A stretch of DNA of 64,000 bases from Sipunculus nudus (Eukaryota > Annelida > Sipuncula > Golfingiida > Sipunculidae). Each line of letters starts with the position of its first letter. The stretch's first letter is position 1. The notes under the pieces were generated by a model. It saw nothing but the letters and a program-made list of their open reading frames with translations, ran no database searches and was not told the DNA's origin. Positions 24,010 to 35,729 of this stretch are shown here, piece after piece. The stretch is from NCBI GenBank assembly GCA_026874595.1, contig CM049314.1:37493229-37557228 (forward strand). Reading direction: 5' to 3'. Position numbers and translations under genes: made by a program.

Positions 24010-25255
24010 GCACATTACAGTGGCAGAAAACGGCCTCTGTAGTCTGAAAATGGCCATCTTTAATCTCCAGTTTGCCTAATTAGTTGGTACTTAATCATAA
24101 TAAAACTTGTATCACAGTAATTTGTATGATTTTCCCTTTAAATTGATATAACATACAATAAAGTTAAAACTATCAAAAGATGTGCAATCCTGGGATTAAA
24201 AACCCATGTCGCGGGCTGTGCGACAGTGCTGCAGCAGGGAGTGACAGCCCAGTGACACCTCAGCTTCAAGTGTGTGCCCAGACATGTGATCAAAAATGCG
24301 TTGGGGATTTTACGCCAAGCACCGCATGTGCTTGTTGTTGACATCATTCAAAAGCTAAGATACAGAGCTAGCCAACGGTATAAAATTCGAAACTATACGG
24401 TGAGGGAAAATAATTAAAATCGAGAAAAATCTGCAAATTCCATTGAATTTTCGCTGGATGTCACGAAATATTATCAAGATACGATTATTTAACCCCCTAT
24501 AAACTAAATACCAAACAAAAGTGTAAATTCTTGCAATTTTACTCGTATACGAAACTAAACAGGCATCCCAAGGGCAAAAAATCTCCATGCGATTGAATGT
24601 GTGAACCCCGGATGACCCGACGTCTCCAAAATGGCTGCGCCCATGGTCTGCATGTCAACACGGCCTTTTCCTAAAGAAGGTTCCATTTGATCATGCAAAA
24701 TGGTAAGATATCCTTAATTTTGTGGGCAGTTACCTTCTTATGTTCATATTTAAACAAAGTATGTAAATATTTCTGAAAATTTATGTGTGTTTGGTGAAAT
24801 ATTGATGTTCGAAGATGAGTGAATTTTGTATTTCCGCCGCTGGTAATTATGCCGTGACAGTGCAAGTTTGGGCTTTAGTTTCTAGTCACACGGCTTACCC
24901 TAAAAGTTATCATTAAAAGATTATGTTATAATATTATCTCAAATTTATTGTGATTTAATTTGGAAAAACGGTTTGGAATATTTAAAGCAAAAATTAGCAA
25001 TTTATACGAACCACCGTCAGTGGGCGATAATATCAGTTTTTACCGAAAGTAGCTTGGGCGATAAAACAGGGGTTTTGTTTGACAATCTGGTAAACAATCC
25101 ACTGGATTTATTTGTTATTAGAGTCCAAGAGCAAGTCTTATGTTTAAAAAAGTGAGAAATTTATTTGTTCTATTGAAATTTTAGGTTTTGATGGGAAAGG
25201 TTTTTTTTCTGTGAGACTGACGACTGCTGCAAAGTGAAGAAGAGAGGCTTAAACC
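24010..25255. other. 5' non-coding part of the nested element
   Basis: AT-rich leader between the left terminus and the first exon. A block at ~24627-24648 (CAAAATGGCTGCGCCCATGG) closely matches the sequence around the first ATG of copy 1 (~11743). It also resembles the YY1-type promoter motif AAAATGGC, so it may be a promoter element or an alternative first exon. No other gene was seen. Confidence 0.4.
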
Positions 25256-28200
25256 ATGGATAGGACTGATCCACCTGGAGATACTACCATTACCAGTGCA
25301 GAATCAGATTTACCTGGAGAAATTATCAGTGAAATTGGTAAAAATACATAAATAATTATATGCCCATTTTAAATTTGACCTATTGCTAATGATTTGCACA
25401 AATGGTACAAAATATTGACTCATATTAAGCCAGAAAAATTGTATTAAAGTTACTAGTTCCACAATATGAATATTATTATCACTTTAAGCAGTTGTATGTT
25501 TTAGTATTTAATTTTTATGAACATATCAAGTAATAAGATGTGTCTGATTCTTACGCTTTCAGCAGAAAAAAATGCAATTTGTTTTTCAGATGATGATTAT
25601 CTCAATACATTGAAGAATATCCTAACAGTGAAAGGGAGGGGAAGAAGACCTGATCCTCCAGTCCTGCACTGTACAAAAAAGATTCTGGTACAGTTGTACT
25701 TACTGAGACAGATTTGCCATAAAACTTGGAATCAACTTGGAGAGTTTTCTGTTAAATTGTTTACAGTGTCCTATCCAAGTGCAAAGTTTAGACCATTAAT
25801 TGAAAAGGCTGTTTCCTCATTGTAAAAATTGAGTTCGCAGGAACGCCAAAAATTCTACAGTGAAAATGTTGACTTGAATTTTGTGGGATTATTTCTTTCT
25901 CAGAATGGGATTGGTCGTCATTCACTTCTGGATTATACAGATTTATCTGCCTTCCAAATTACTTCTGTTACCAATGGTATTCTTGTTGAATTGGAACTCT
26001 TCCGAAACAAAGAAAATTTACCCTTCGATTACATGCTTCGGTGGATTGAAATTTTGAAAAAAATGCCTGAGGGAACTTATGATAAAGGAAAAATGAAAAC
26101 ATGTGTGCAACAAATCATGAAAAGTTACCACAAACTCACAAAAAGAAAAAAAAGTCTGAACAGTATGAGTATTTCATGAGGAGTATCTCAGTATTAGCCT
26201 GCGAGGTCAATAATGGCATAAAATCAGGTGACATTGATAATACATGTAACCTGAACATTGATATTCAAGCCAATACTTCAAGTGTAGAAGACATTCATCA
26301 AGAGGAATCTTTGAGTGAAAATGAAGGTCAAACAAAGATGCAAAATGTAAGCATTGACATGCATTCCAACATTCAAGATCAGTCTGCTATGCACAAAGTC
26401 AAACTTGTACAAAAAGGTGTTGAAATAAAACAGTTGAAAGGATTAATTGAAAAGCAAAGTAAAGAGATGGGGCAGTTAAAGACCATGCAGGAAGCACTGC
26501 AACAAAGCCTAAGGGAATGCAACAAACAGCTGAAACAAGAAGAAGAAAATACCAAAAGAGAACAGGAACACACAAAATACCAAGAACAACAAATTGTTTT
26601 ATTGCAAAGAAAGATCAAAGATCAATCTAGGACAATAAAATCAAATGAAACCTTGCTTGCAAGTCCACAGTACAAAAAGTTGTTGAAAAGAGAAAAACGA
26701 TTAAATGAAAAGGAACAAGGCATAAAGAATAAACAAAATGCTATGCAAATGCAATTGTCAAACTCAAAACAGTGGGAGCTAAGAGACAGCTAAAGGCAAC
26801 TCAGACTGAACTATCCAAAGAAAAGACTAAGAAAATCAAATTGCGCCAGTGCATCCAGGAGAAAAAAGAAGTAATTGCAGCACTACAGGGGAAACTTGAA
26901 AACATGGAATCTGAAATTCTTCTGCTTAGAGGTGAAAAGCTGGTAACAAAGACTGAAAATGGAAAGTATTCGCCAGAAATTGTTAAATGTGTGATAGAAC
27001 TCATGGGGGAAGCAGGATTGTCCGGAAAGAATTGTGCCAAAGTTATAAAAATTGTGAGCAAAAACTTAATGAAAAGAGAAGTTCAAATAGAAGAACTCCC
27101 ATCCGAACGTTCTGCCATTCGGTTCGCTGACCAAGGTCATATCCTGGCAAAGTATCATCTAGCCAATGAAATGGTATGCCAGCACTTTGACGTTCATATT
27201 GATGGTACCACGAAAGATCATGTAAAGTATGTCGGAATGCAGGTGCACTTAGAGAAGGGTGAAACACTCAGTACTGGATACACCAGTGTCCATACTGAAG
27301 ACACTGGCACCCTATTAGATATATCTTTCAGGATGTTAAAAGAAATATCTTCAGTATTAGATCCAGTAAATGCGGATTTGCAGGTAAAGAAGATGCTGTC
27401 TAATTTAGTTGGATTGATGAGTGATCGAGCCGCCGTGATGAAGTCTTTCGACAAAGCCTTTGACATTGAACGGCAAAGGATGCTGGAGTTAAAACCAGAT
27501 GACAAGCTACAGTATTTACACTGCAGTGCACACTTCCTCCTAGGTCTAAGCAGCGGAGCTGAAACGGTCTGTCATGAAATTGAAGAAAGATTTTGGACAA
27601 TTGGGAAGAGATTCATTGCCAGCATTCTACAGATTCAGGAACTCTTCAGAAAGTGCCACCACCAGATACATTAGATTGGCCTGTGACATAATGGGTCCTC
27701 GTGGTGATGAAAAAAGTGGTTGCAGGGACATGTGGATCGCATTTTGTAAAATGCAAAACATCAAATCTCTGATCTCAAGTTATCGCAGTAACCGCTTCAA
27801 CAACATGTTTGAAAGCAGTGCAGCTTTGCATTTTCACAGAGAGGACATTGTCAGGTTTTTTAGTGAATTTAATGTCGGTGGCAACTTGAAGCAGCAAAGT
27901 GTCCTTGAAGATGCGAAGTGTGACACCATTGATTCCTTCATAGTGGGCCTTGGCATTATTTTTTATAAAATAACAGGCCCATATTGGCAGTTGGTCAGAA
28001 GTCACACACCATATTTGGACTTTTACAAATACGTAAACATGATGGTTTCCAAACTACAGTACTGGGCACAGAATCCGTGTCTCCTTGCCACATCTTTCGA
28101 CTGCCCGTCGGTTTTTGATGGGGAGTTTGAAGTAGCAGCCCATGAGCAATTTCAGTCTCTCTACAGTGTAGAAAACCAGCAGCAGGCCAATATCCAGATG

Positions 28201-29712
28201 TTTCTTGGAAAGATCTGTGAGAAGTTCCTGGATGTAACCAAGCGTCAGCTGTATGATTTCCTTCCAAATGGACGTTACTTCGAAGTTGAAGATGAACATT
28301 TGCGAGAAAAAATGGCCCATTGTCTGCTCACCAACTTAGCTGGTGAAGCCTCATTTGGTGATTTGGATTCAAGCTTGTTTAGACGAAGACATTCGTCATT
28401 ACATCACCACACAACCCTTAACATGCTGAAAAGAAACAACACTATGAGCAAGTGGTTCTCAGATAAACCTGAAGATGAGCAGGCCCAACTTTTGCAGATT
28501 GCTTCGTCGATGGCCACAAAATTGCGGCAGCAACATCAGAGGGAGCAGAATGATGTTGTTGAAAAAAAAAAAAAGTTAATTGAAGCCAGACAAAGAGAAG
28601 AGAGTAAAAGGCAGAAAGCAGTCTTAGCAAAGCAGAAAATTACAAAACTAGTGAAAGAACATGGTGGCCCATGTACAAGCATGCTGGAAGTTGATAATCT
28701 TGTCAGGAATATACAAAACAAAACAAGAAAAGCAGAAGTCCTGAAAAACGAAATAAGATATCAAAGGCTAGTGATTGGAGGGAAGAGTCCTTCTTTACTA
28801 AAGTTAACAGGCACAAATGAAGAACTGTTCACCAATTTGAAGAAATTCCTTGGTAGAAATACAGGTATAACAGTAGACCCTATATAGCAATAGTTTGTTA
28901 TCAGCATTACACATTATTTACAAATAATAGAGTAGTCCATATGATCACATTAACATCCAGCTTATATGGTCTTCTCACTTGCATTTTCAAGATAGTTCTG
29001 ATAGACCTGGTACATGAATAAATTTAATTAGTAAAACATATTTTCCTTACATGATAATCAACATGATTAATTTGCTAAGAACCCTCTTGCTGTATTATAC
29101 AGTTGATAAGGTAGTTTTATGATTAATTCTGAATATCAACTTTTAAATCATCAAAGGATTATTTTTCCCTGAAGAAATTTCATTCTGAATAGCAATTGCT
29201 GCTTTTATTTTGTAGAACACATTGGAGAACAATCTGACCCTGCTGATGACTCGCCAGCTGCTGCTTCAGGCTCCTCTGGTTCCAGTAAATGCAGGGGGCA
29301 TGCATCTTCATCAGACTCTGAGTCTGAGTCTGATGACACAGAAACATTAGAAGACAGTGACCATGCATTAAACAGTGACAATGTTTTCTTAGACAATCTG
29401 AATCAATTTGGATCTTTTCGGTTCCAGAAACAGGGAGTTTTTATTGCTGTTTTTTATGATGATGATTTTTATGTGGGAGAAGTGATAGAAGTGGTGAGCC
29501 CTTTGGAAGGCAGGGTGGCATATATGGAAAAGGCTGGGCAGGGCAAGAATGTACACTTTAAATGGGGAAGCAGGAGAGTTGAAAACACAGAATGCCAGTG
29601 GGTATTAGCTTGGGATTTACAAGTGACAACGCAAACTGGACGTCGATGGACCGTTTCAAATGTTGATCAACTTAAGCTTCTATACACAATGTATAAGAGC
29701 ATATTTTGTTAA
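25256..29712 (+). pseudogene. Transposase-like gene, copy 2 (RNase-H-like core with C-terminal barrel), broken
   Basis: Exon 1 is 25256-25337, 82 nt like copy 1, ending phase 1 before GTAAAA. Exon 2 begins at 25563 (or 25566: a CAG-CAG tandem acceptor, both in frame) and runs to 28864. Intron 28865-29215 (GTATAA...TTTTGTAG). Exon 3 is 29216-29712, TAA at the end. Domains: GRGRRPDPPVLHCT (~25633); coiled coil (~26380-26940) with REKRLNEKE; RNase-H-like core with HIDGTTKDH (Asp 27200-27202), LMSDRAAVM (Asp 27422-27424), HCSAHFLLGLS (~27520), SNRFNNMF (~27786) and NLAGEASFGDLD (~28335, likely the acidic third residue); basic helix; Ser/Asp-rich linker; SH3/Tudor-like barrel (~29400-29640, IAVFYDDDFYVGEVI). 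Lesions: TAA 25823-25825, frameshift in an A-run ~26140-26170, frameshifts ~26770 and ~27585. The protein is clearly homologous to copy 1 across its length but divergent. Copy 1 lacks the last intron. A hAT-like DDE transposase with an added reader-like barrel is the best description. Confidence 0.78.
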
Positions 29713-30592
29713 AATTTTATGATGATTGCATATCTGAACAAGCTTATTACATCTGTGCAAGTTGTGATCAGCTAAGAAGGTGAAAGGTATTGGAAGTATA
29801 TAGATGCAGATGGAAAACTAGCATAACTGCTCTACAAAATTGTATAATTTCTCAGTTTTTGTTAAAATATGTCACATTGGATAGGTTATCTCATATTGCA
29901 TGGTTTAATAAGTATAATCATGTTAAAGGTTAAGTTCTTAGCTTTCCATTGGTACTTAAATGAAGTTTCTAGCATGTGTAGTTTAAAAGTTACAGAAGTT
30001 CAAACCTGAAAAAATGCGAGGCTTGAGATAGACGCTCAGGTTTCCATGTGTCAAATTTTAATTTTTTTTATTTTTAACTGTAATTATGAAAAAAACTATT
30101 TGAAATGTACCCTTAGAAAAAATTAGAGTTGATATATGTATGTATTTGAGACACTTAGAGTGGTTATAATAAGTATTATTCAGTTTAAAGTGAATTTCTG
30201 GCCTCTCGTAAACCTAATTTTGTCATTTATCAACATTTTTTTAAACGTTCGCAGTGTTTAGAAATGGGTTTTTGCAACCATGATTTATAATAAAGCGTAA
30301 TTCCTATCACTATGGAAGTTTGTAATTATAAAATATGCATGTAGTTCTTGAAAATAAATCACTTTATTCTTGATTTGTACTATATTTCATTTATTTACAG
30401 AACTCTGAATATGCTAATTTGTTCTCTTTCGTTAAATATTCTAAAATCTGGTAATTTGGTCCAACTTTGAATACCCATGTCTCAGGAACCATTAGACCTA
30501 GAAAGGCAAATAAAATATCATTGTGTTGCATTTTCAAAGCTCTATCACCTGAAATCAATTATATAGATGTGCAGAAGATATTTAAAAATGGC
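29713..30592. other. 3' non-coding part of the nested element
   Basis: AT-rich sequence after the copy 2 stop, including AATAAA-like signals (~30350) and no further gene. It ends at the TGCTGGTA terminus. Confidence 0.45.
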
Positions 30593-30600
30593 TGCTGGTA

Positions 30601-30607
30601 ATAGAAG
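30601..30607. repeat. Right copy of 7-bp direct repeat ATAGAAG
   Basis: Matches 23987-23993. Here ATAGAAG continues directly into gypsy integrase sequence coding AVPLKDQNAQT. Confidence 0.7.
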
Positions 30608-31288
30608 CCGTACCTCTAAAGGATCAAAATGCTCAGACCATTGCTGATGCGTTTTATACCGCCTTCATAACAAGATTTGGTGCGCCACACATTCTAGTAT
30701 CAGACAGAGGAGCTAATTTCATGTCACACTTCATAAAACATGTGTAAACTATTTCAAATCACAAAAGGGGAAACAAGTGCATACCACCCATCTGCCAATG
30801 GTCAAGTTGAAGTGTATAATAGGTCACTGACACAAACACTACGCCCTTACACAAGTGCAGACCAGGACAATTGGGCAGACCTGATACCTAGTATTTTAAT
30901 GGGCATGCGCTGTAAACCACAATCACAATTTGCAGGTTACAGTCCATTTGAAGTAGTTTTTGGCAAGAAGCCTGTGCTACCCATTGATGTACAGTTATTA
31001 TCACTACCACAAATTGGTCCAGTAGGTCAGGAATACCTAACTACACTACAAAGCAGACTGTCTCAAATTAAGTCCATAGTTAATGAGGCAACTGCTGTTA
31101 ATAAAACAAAGATGAAGAAACAACAAGATAAAAATTTCACAATTCCTACCTATCAAGTGGGAGACAGAGTCATGCTTAAATGCATAGCTAAGAAACCAGG
31201 GTTTTCCCCTAAGTTATTACCTAAATATATAGGACCATATTATATTGCACAGGCAAATTCTAATTACTTACAAGCTAATTTACTGTAA
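30601..31288 (+). pseudogene. Gypsy integrase, C-terminal half with GPY/F-like region
   Basis: It resumes the integrase core with AVPLKDQNAQTIADAF, the second catalytic Asp in LVSDRGANF (~30700) and the catalytic Glu in HPSANGQVEVYNR (~30790-30825). A frameshift near 30735 separates the two. The C-terminal part holds 'YQVGDRVMLK' and 'LPKYIGPYYI', the GPY/F-type module seen in many gypsy integrases. Continued by the chromodomain after further frame breaks. Confidence 0.88.
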
Positions 31289-31504
31289 AACAAACAAGGC
31301 TCTAGCAGCATTAGTGCACTTCAACAGATTGAGACCATTCTATGACTCAGCGGACCGTGGATTACTGACCTTGTCAACAGACTGTACACAGACAAAGCCT
31401 GTCGACGAGACAGTCTGACCCAGTCCCAAACTATGAGAACGCAAATGAGACACAAGATACAGTAGATAAGTCAATACCACAATCACCAACTGAACGGTAT
31501 GGTG

Positions 31505-31683
31505 AGGTAGACAAACTACTTAAGTGCGCAAGACATAGGGGTTAAAAGGTTTATTTAGTTAAATGGACAGAACAAGCCTTACAAACCACATGGGAATATG
31601 AAGATAATATATCTCCCACATTGATCAGAGAATTTCATATTAAAAGAACAATGGATGGCAGGGCCCGTCGCCTAAAAAGGTAG
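31505..31683 (+). pseudogene. Gypsy chromodomain at integrase C-terminus
   Basis: In one frame the sequence gives KVYLVKWTEQALQTTWEYED followed by NISPTLIREFH, the aromatic and acidic pattern of a chromodomain, ending at TAG 31681-31683. An in-frame TAA lies just before KVYLVKW (~31543). In chromodomain gypsy elements this module directs integration to marked chromatin. Confidence 0.75.
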
Positions 31684-31742
31684 AGACAGTATCAACCCAA
31701 CAGACTCTTTTTAAGTGATGAGGTAAGAATCCCAGGCTGAAT

Positions 31743-33408
31743 AACTAGACATTTCTTGGCACCGCAGGTGCCAGAGTATCCCCAGACATAGTAGGCCCCC
31801 CCCTTAAGAATAGGCCCCCATTTTTAGCAGCATATACTGACACTTGGCAAGCAATTATTGTTTCTTCCATCTATCAATCCACAATCTTTTTGAAGATGTT
31901 TGTCCTGTGACCTTGACCTTTGACCTCATGACCCCAAAATCAATTTGGGTCTTGCTTTTCCAATGGGACATATACAAGTCAAGTTTGAAATCTATACATC
32001 AATAAAAGCAGGAAATATCATCCAGAAACTAATTTTTGGACAGATTGCTCCTGTGACCTTCACCTTTGACCTTGTGACCTCAAAATTGATAGGGTTCTTC
32101 CTCTCTTGGCAGGTGAACTATATGTGCAAGATGAAAGATCTGAGATGAAATGTTTGGCTGAAAATGCATCCACATCTTTTTAAATTGTGTCCTGTGACCT
32201 TGACCTTTGACCTCATGACCCCAAAATCAATTTGGGTCTTGCTTTTCCAATGGGACATATACAAGTCAAGTTTGAAATCCATACATCAATAAAAGCAGGA
32301 ATTATCATCCAGAAACTAATTTTTGGACAGATGGCTCCTGTGACCTTCACCTTTGACCTTGTGACCTCAAAATTGTTACGGGTCTTCCACTCTTGGCAGG
32401 AGAACTATATGTGCAAGATGAAAGATCTGAGATGAATTATTTGGCTGAAAATGCATCCACAATCTTTTAAAGATGTGTCTTGTGACCTTGACCTTTGACC
32501 TAATGACCCCAAAATCAATTTGGGTCTTGCTTTTCAAATGGGACATATACAAGTCAAGTTTGAAATGCATACATCAATAAAAGCAGGAATTATCATCCAG
32601 AAACTAATTTTTGGACAGATGGCTCCTGTGGCCTTGACCTTTGACCTTGTGACCTCAAAATTGTTAGGGGTCTTCCTCTATTGGCAAGTGAGCTATATAT
32701 TCAAGATGGAAGACCTGGGATGAAAGTTTGGCTTAAAAAGCATCCACAGTATCTTTAAAGATGCGAGTCCAGTGACCTTGACCTTTGACCTCATGACCCT
32801 AACACCTATAGGGTTCTTACTTTAGTGGTGGGCCATACATAAGTCAGGTTTTAAATCCATATGGCTATCAACACTGGAGATATCATAAGAGGTCAAGGCC
32901 ACTCTCATGGGAAAGGTCATGACCCAAATGTAAATAGACCTCATCCCATAACCCATCTCTCTACATGTGCATAATATGAAAGAAATCTGTAGTTTTTTAC
33001 TTATAATGCTTACAGAACTGTCAAGTGGCAATTACGGGGGTATTAAAAGGCATAAAAACAAGAAAAGGATACTAGGTGGCGCCACCAGTTTCCGGTATAT
33101 CACAAGGCTATCCAAGATCTTCAGTCACCTTGATTTTTGGACCAGTCCATGCAAGCTTACTTGAGATATTTAAGAATTTGTGTTATTTTCAGCAAAAATG
33201 GACCTATTCAAGGTCAAGATCACTCTCCTAGCATAGGTCATGACCCCATTTTAAATAGGCTTCGTCCCCTAACCTATATCTATACAAATGTAAAGTTTTA
33301 AAAAGATTAGTGAAATATTTTTTGAGTTATCCCGCTCACAAGGTTTTTCTGCGGCTGCGGGGGGACCGTCGTGAAACCATAGTATCCCGACTTTGTCTGG
33401 GGATACAA
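31743..33408 (+). mobile_element. Satellite-bearing HINE-like element B
   Basis: Same organisation and orientation as element A, with the left sequence identical from AACTAGACATTTCTTGGCAC onward. Right end: CCATAGTATCCCGA, then CTTTGTCTGGGGATAC (33391-33406) and AA. The internal ~288-bp units are fewer than in A (TGACCT-rich cores near 31912, 32201, 32489, 32633 and 32776), followed by the shared unique region with GGTGGCGCCACC (33075-33086). It starts exactly where the gypsy chromodomain tail ends. Confidence 0.65.
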
Positions 33409-35721
33409 TTAGTTAGTGCAGCTAGCAGAAAACACAGTCAAAGGCAGCAAGCGATAGCTGGCGGCAGCAAATTTGCTCCCTACCCTCCCGACACCCATTT
33501 TTTTTTATTTTGTTAAGCTTAGATATTGAATGTTTTAGTTATCAATATAGTTATGTGTATCTGTAGGATGTACCCAAGGATTTGATAATTTATTCTGTTT
33601 GCTTATTTAATATATGGATGTATATACTGGTTAAATGTAGCGTGTTCATGTACAGAAGGGGTCAGGCAATGTCTTATTACAAAACTGTCCTTGAACATTG
33701 TATTTTCGGGTAGCAAAATAAATCGTGATACCCAAACCTGGTGACTCGTTTGTACTACAGTAATTAACAGGTGTATAATGCTGCCAATATTAGGTAAAGG
33801 CTGATGAGTTCCCCCCAACACAAAGCATATAAGTGCAAGAACTTTATAACAGACAAAACTACAACTCATCAAGACAAAGCTCATTATTCTCTAAAAAATG
33901 ATGACCTACCATGCACCATCATGGACTTTCATCCACCGTCCATAAAACTTTTTATAAGTCATGAGGATACACGGCTAGAGGGTACACCAAGACTGAGGCG
34001 GATAATGGATGTGCTGACTGATCTTTTTTGCTGTAGGCTAAATTTGATTTTAAACGTAATAAATTGATGCAAAACACAAGGGACCTTTTCACTAACTGTC
34101 AAACTGTGTGAGCATGCAAACTCTTGATTTGGGTTTCACTTAAGACTGTTGCAAATATGAACAAAAGCACTACAAATGTGCATAATACGCCCGTCTTGTG
34201 TATACAAACCTCAATTATTGTGCATGAATTTGCTGAGAATTAATTCAGGTAAGAAACTGTATAGATTAATATTTAAACTGAGTTAAATGAAAATTGATAA
34301 GAATTTTGTTAAGTCATCATGGTGCCACCAAAGTCTGGTGACATCTGACTTCATTAAATATGCGTTGATTTTGCTGGAAATCGAACTTGGGTGAGATATT
34401 ATATTGATGGATATTTCTGTTGAGTTTAATCAAAATCCATTGTATACCTAGTACAATCACGGCAACACAACAAAGTATTCTAGTGACTTGTGACCTTATT
34501 AAATATGCATGGATTTTGCCAATGATCTTACTTGGGAAAGATAATCTATTGGTAAGTAGTTTTGGTGAGTTTCGTGTAAATCCAGTAAGTTATTGTGGCT
34601 ACACTTGCAGTTTATGAACAGATGGACAGTGGGTATACCATAATACATCCACTATGGAAGAACTTATCAAAATAATGTAGCATTAGATGCAATAAAAATT
34701 TGATTTAAATTAAATAAAGTGATGCAAAAAAAAAAAGAAGAGAACTTTGTCATCGAGTGGCAACCTGTGTGTGAGATTGACTTGGCAGTAAGAAACGTGA
34801 GAAACATTGGGGTGCCAGTTGGGAGGCAAAAGGTCTAGCCTGCACCACCCTAAGAGTAACCTGCAGTTATGTTGCCTGGTACCTGGAAAACCAGAAACCG
34901 GAATTGTTCAAAGCAACAAAAGATCGTCCAAAAGAGGGCAGAAGCACCATAAAAACAGCATCTCAAATACAAACAAAATTATGAGTGTAAAATCTGCCAG
35001 CACCCTCATGGCTGGATGGCAGGACAGACGACGGACAAAGAGTGATTGCTATAGCTTAGATGTTAAGTTGCAATAAAAAACTACCTAAATCTACTCTACC
35101 TTACCTGCATCAGCATCATAAGGATAGGTGACACCAGACTTGTCACTCTTAGTAATAAAATACCTTACCTTGGTATGTTGAACTTCAGCATCCCACACAC
35201 ATCACTCAACCTAAAAATAGGATGAAAACATGTTATCCTTCTTAATTTATTTACCATTTTACATAATAAAATCAGTCAATCACTTCACTAGCTTTACAAA
35301 TCACTTTACCAGCTTCACAAATTATGCAATGGATGGAAAATGGCCAATGACCAGGCAAGCAGTTTGAGCAGAAACCATCAACTTATTACATTTTTATCAT
35401 TGGTCATACAATGATAAGCAGAATCATCTTCATACTGATTTCTCTCTCACAAAAGACCACAGGTCCTCTCTCTTAGACCTGGTAACCACTAATCCTAGTT
35501 CTAGGAGCTATGTTCTTAATTGTGCCATGTGGGCAACCAATATTTACATACAACAAGCAAATTCAGGGAATTTATGTCCTCCGCTTCAGCCTTCAAGTCT
35601 GGGATGATTTTTAAGTCTGTTGTGACTAAGTTTATATAGTTTTGACCATGATCAACAGATGGCAGCACCAGGCAGTTACTGCAAAAAGTTGAATGAATTT
35701 AAGTCCCTGTTAGCAACATCT
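33409..35721. other. No gene confirmed
   Basis: AT-rich DNA without recognisable protein motifs. One small minus-strand segment (35169-35210) has good splice-like edges but no partner exon. Short ORFs at 33804, 34420 and 34807 show no family features. Confidence 0.4.
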
Positions 35722-35729
35722 GTTGGTGC
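35722..35729. repeat. Left 8-bp target-site duplication of hAT element
   Basis: GTTGGTGC, repeated exactly at 37445-37452, directly abutting the element's CAGGGTTGGC terminus. Confidence 0.95.

Larger units (their letters stand above)
23994..30600 (+). mobile_element. Nested 6.6-kb DNA-transposon-like element carrying transposase-like copy 2
   Basis: The insertion splits the gypsy integrase and is flanked by the 7-bp repeat ATAGAAG. It ends in TGCTGGTA (30593-30600), abutting the right repeat. The inverse, TACCAGCA, lies at 23998-24005, four bases inside the left repeat. The short inverted repeats and target duplication point to a cut-and-paste transposon. The 4-bp offset (TAGG) leaves the exact left terminus uncertain. 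Further inside, GCCAT[C/T]TTTAA occurs near both ends in inverted orientation. The only gene in it is the copy 2 transposase-like gene on the + strand, so that protein is the best candidate for the element's own transposase. Confidence 0.7.
20889..31740 (+). mobile_element. Chromodomain Ty3/gypsy retrotransposon, split by a 6.6-kb insertion
   Basis: In order: part of gag/protease, reverse transcriptase, RNase H, integrase, GPY/F-like region and chromodomain, the order of chromodomain-bearing Ty3/gypsy elements. The internal region is broken by several frameshifts and by a nested element at 23994-30600 that splits the integrase core. No LTRs were found: the 5' side abuts the LINE and most of gag is missing, and the 3' side meets satellite element B at ~31741. 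It is therefore a dead copy, older than the element inserted in it. Confidence 0.85.

Noticed and set aside
16934-33408. Elements A and B as LTRs of the gypsy element
   Set aside because: They lack TG...CA ends, contain ~290-bp satellite arrays of different copy number, share termini with unrelated loci (44.95 kb) and have a LINE between A and the gypsy body.
35105-35210. Two adjacent minus-strand exons (35105-35147 and 35169-35210)
   Set aside because: The gap between them is only 21 nt, too short for an intron, and frames do not join sensibly. At most one can be real.
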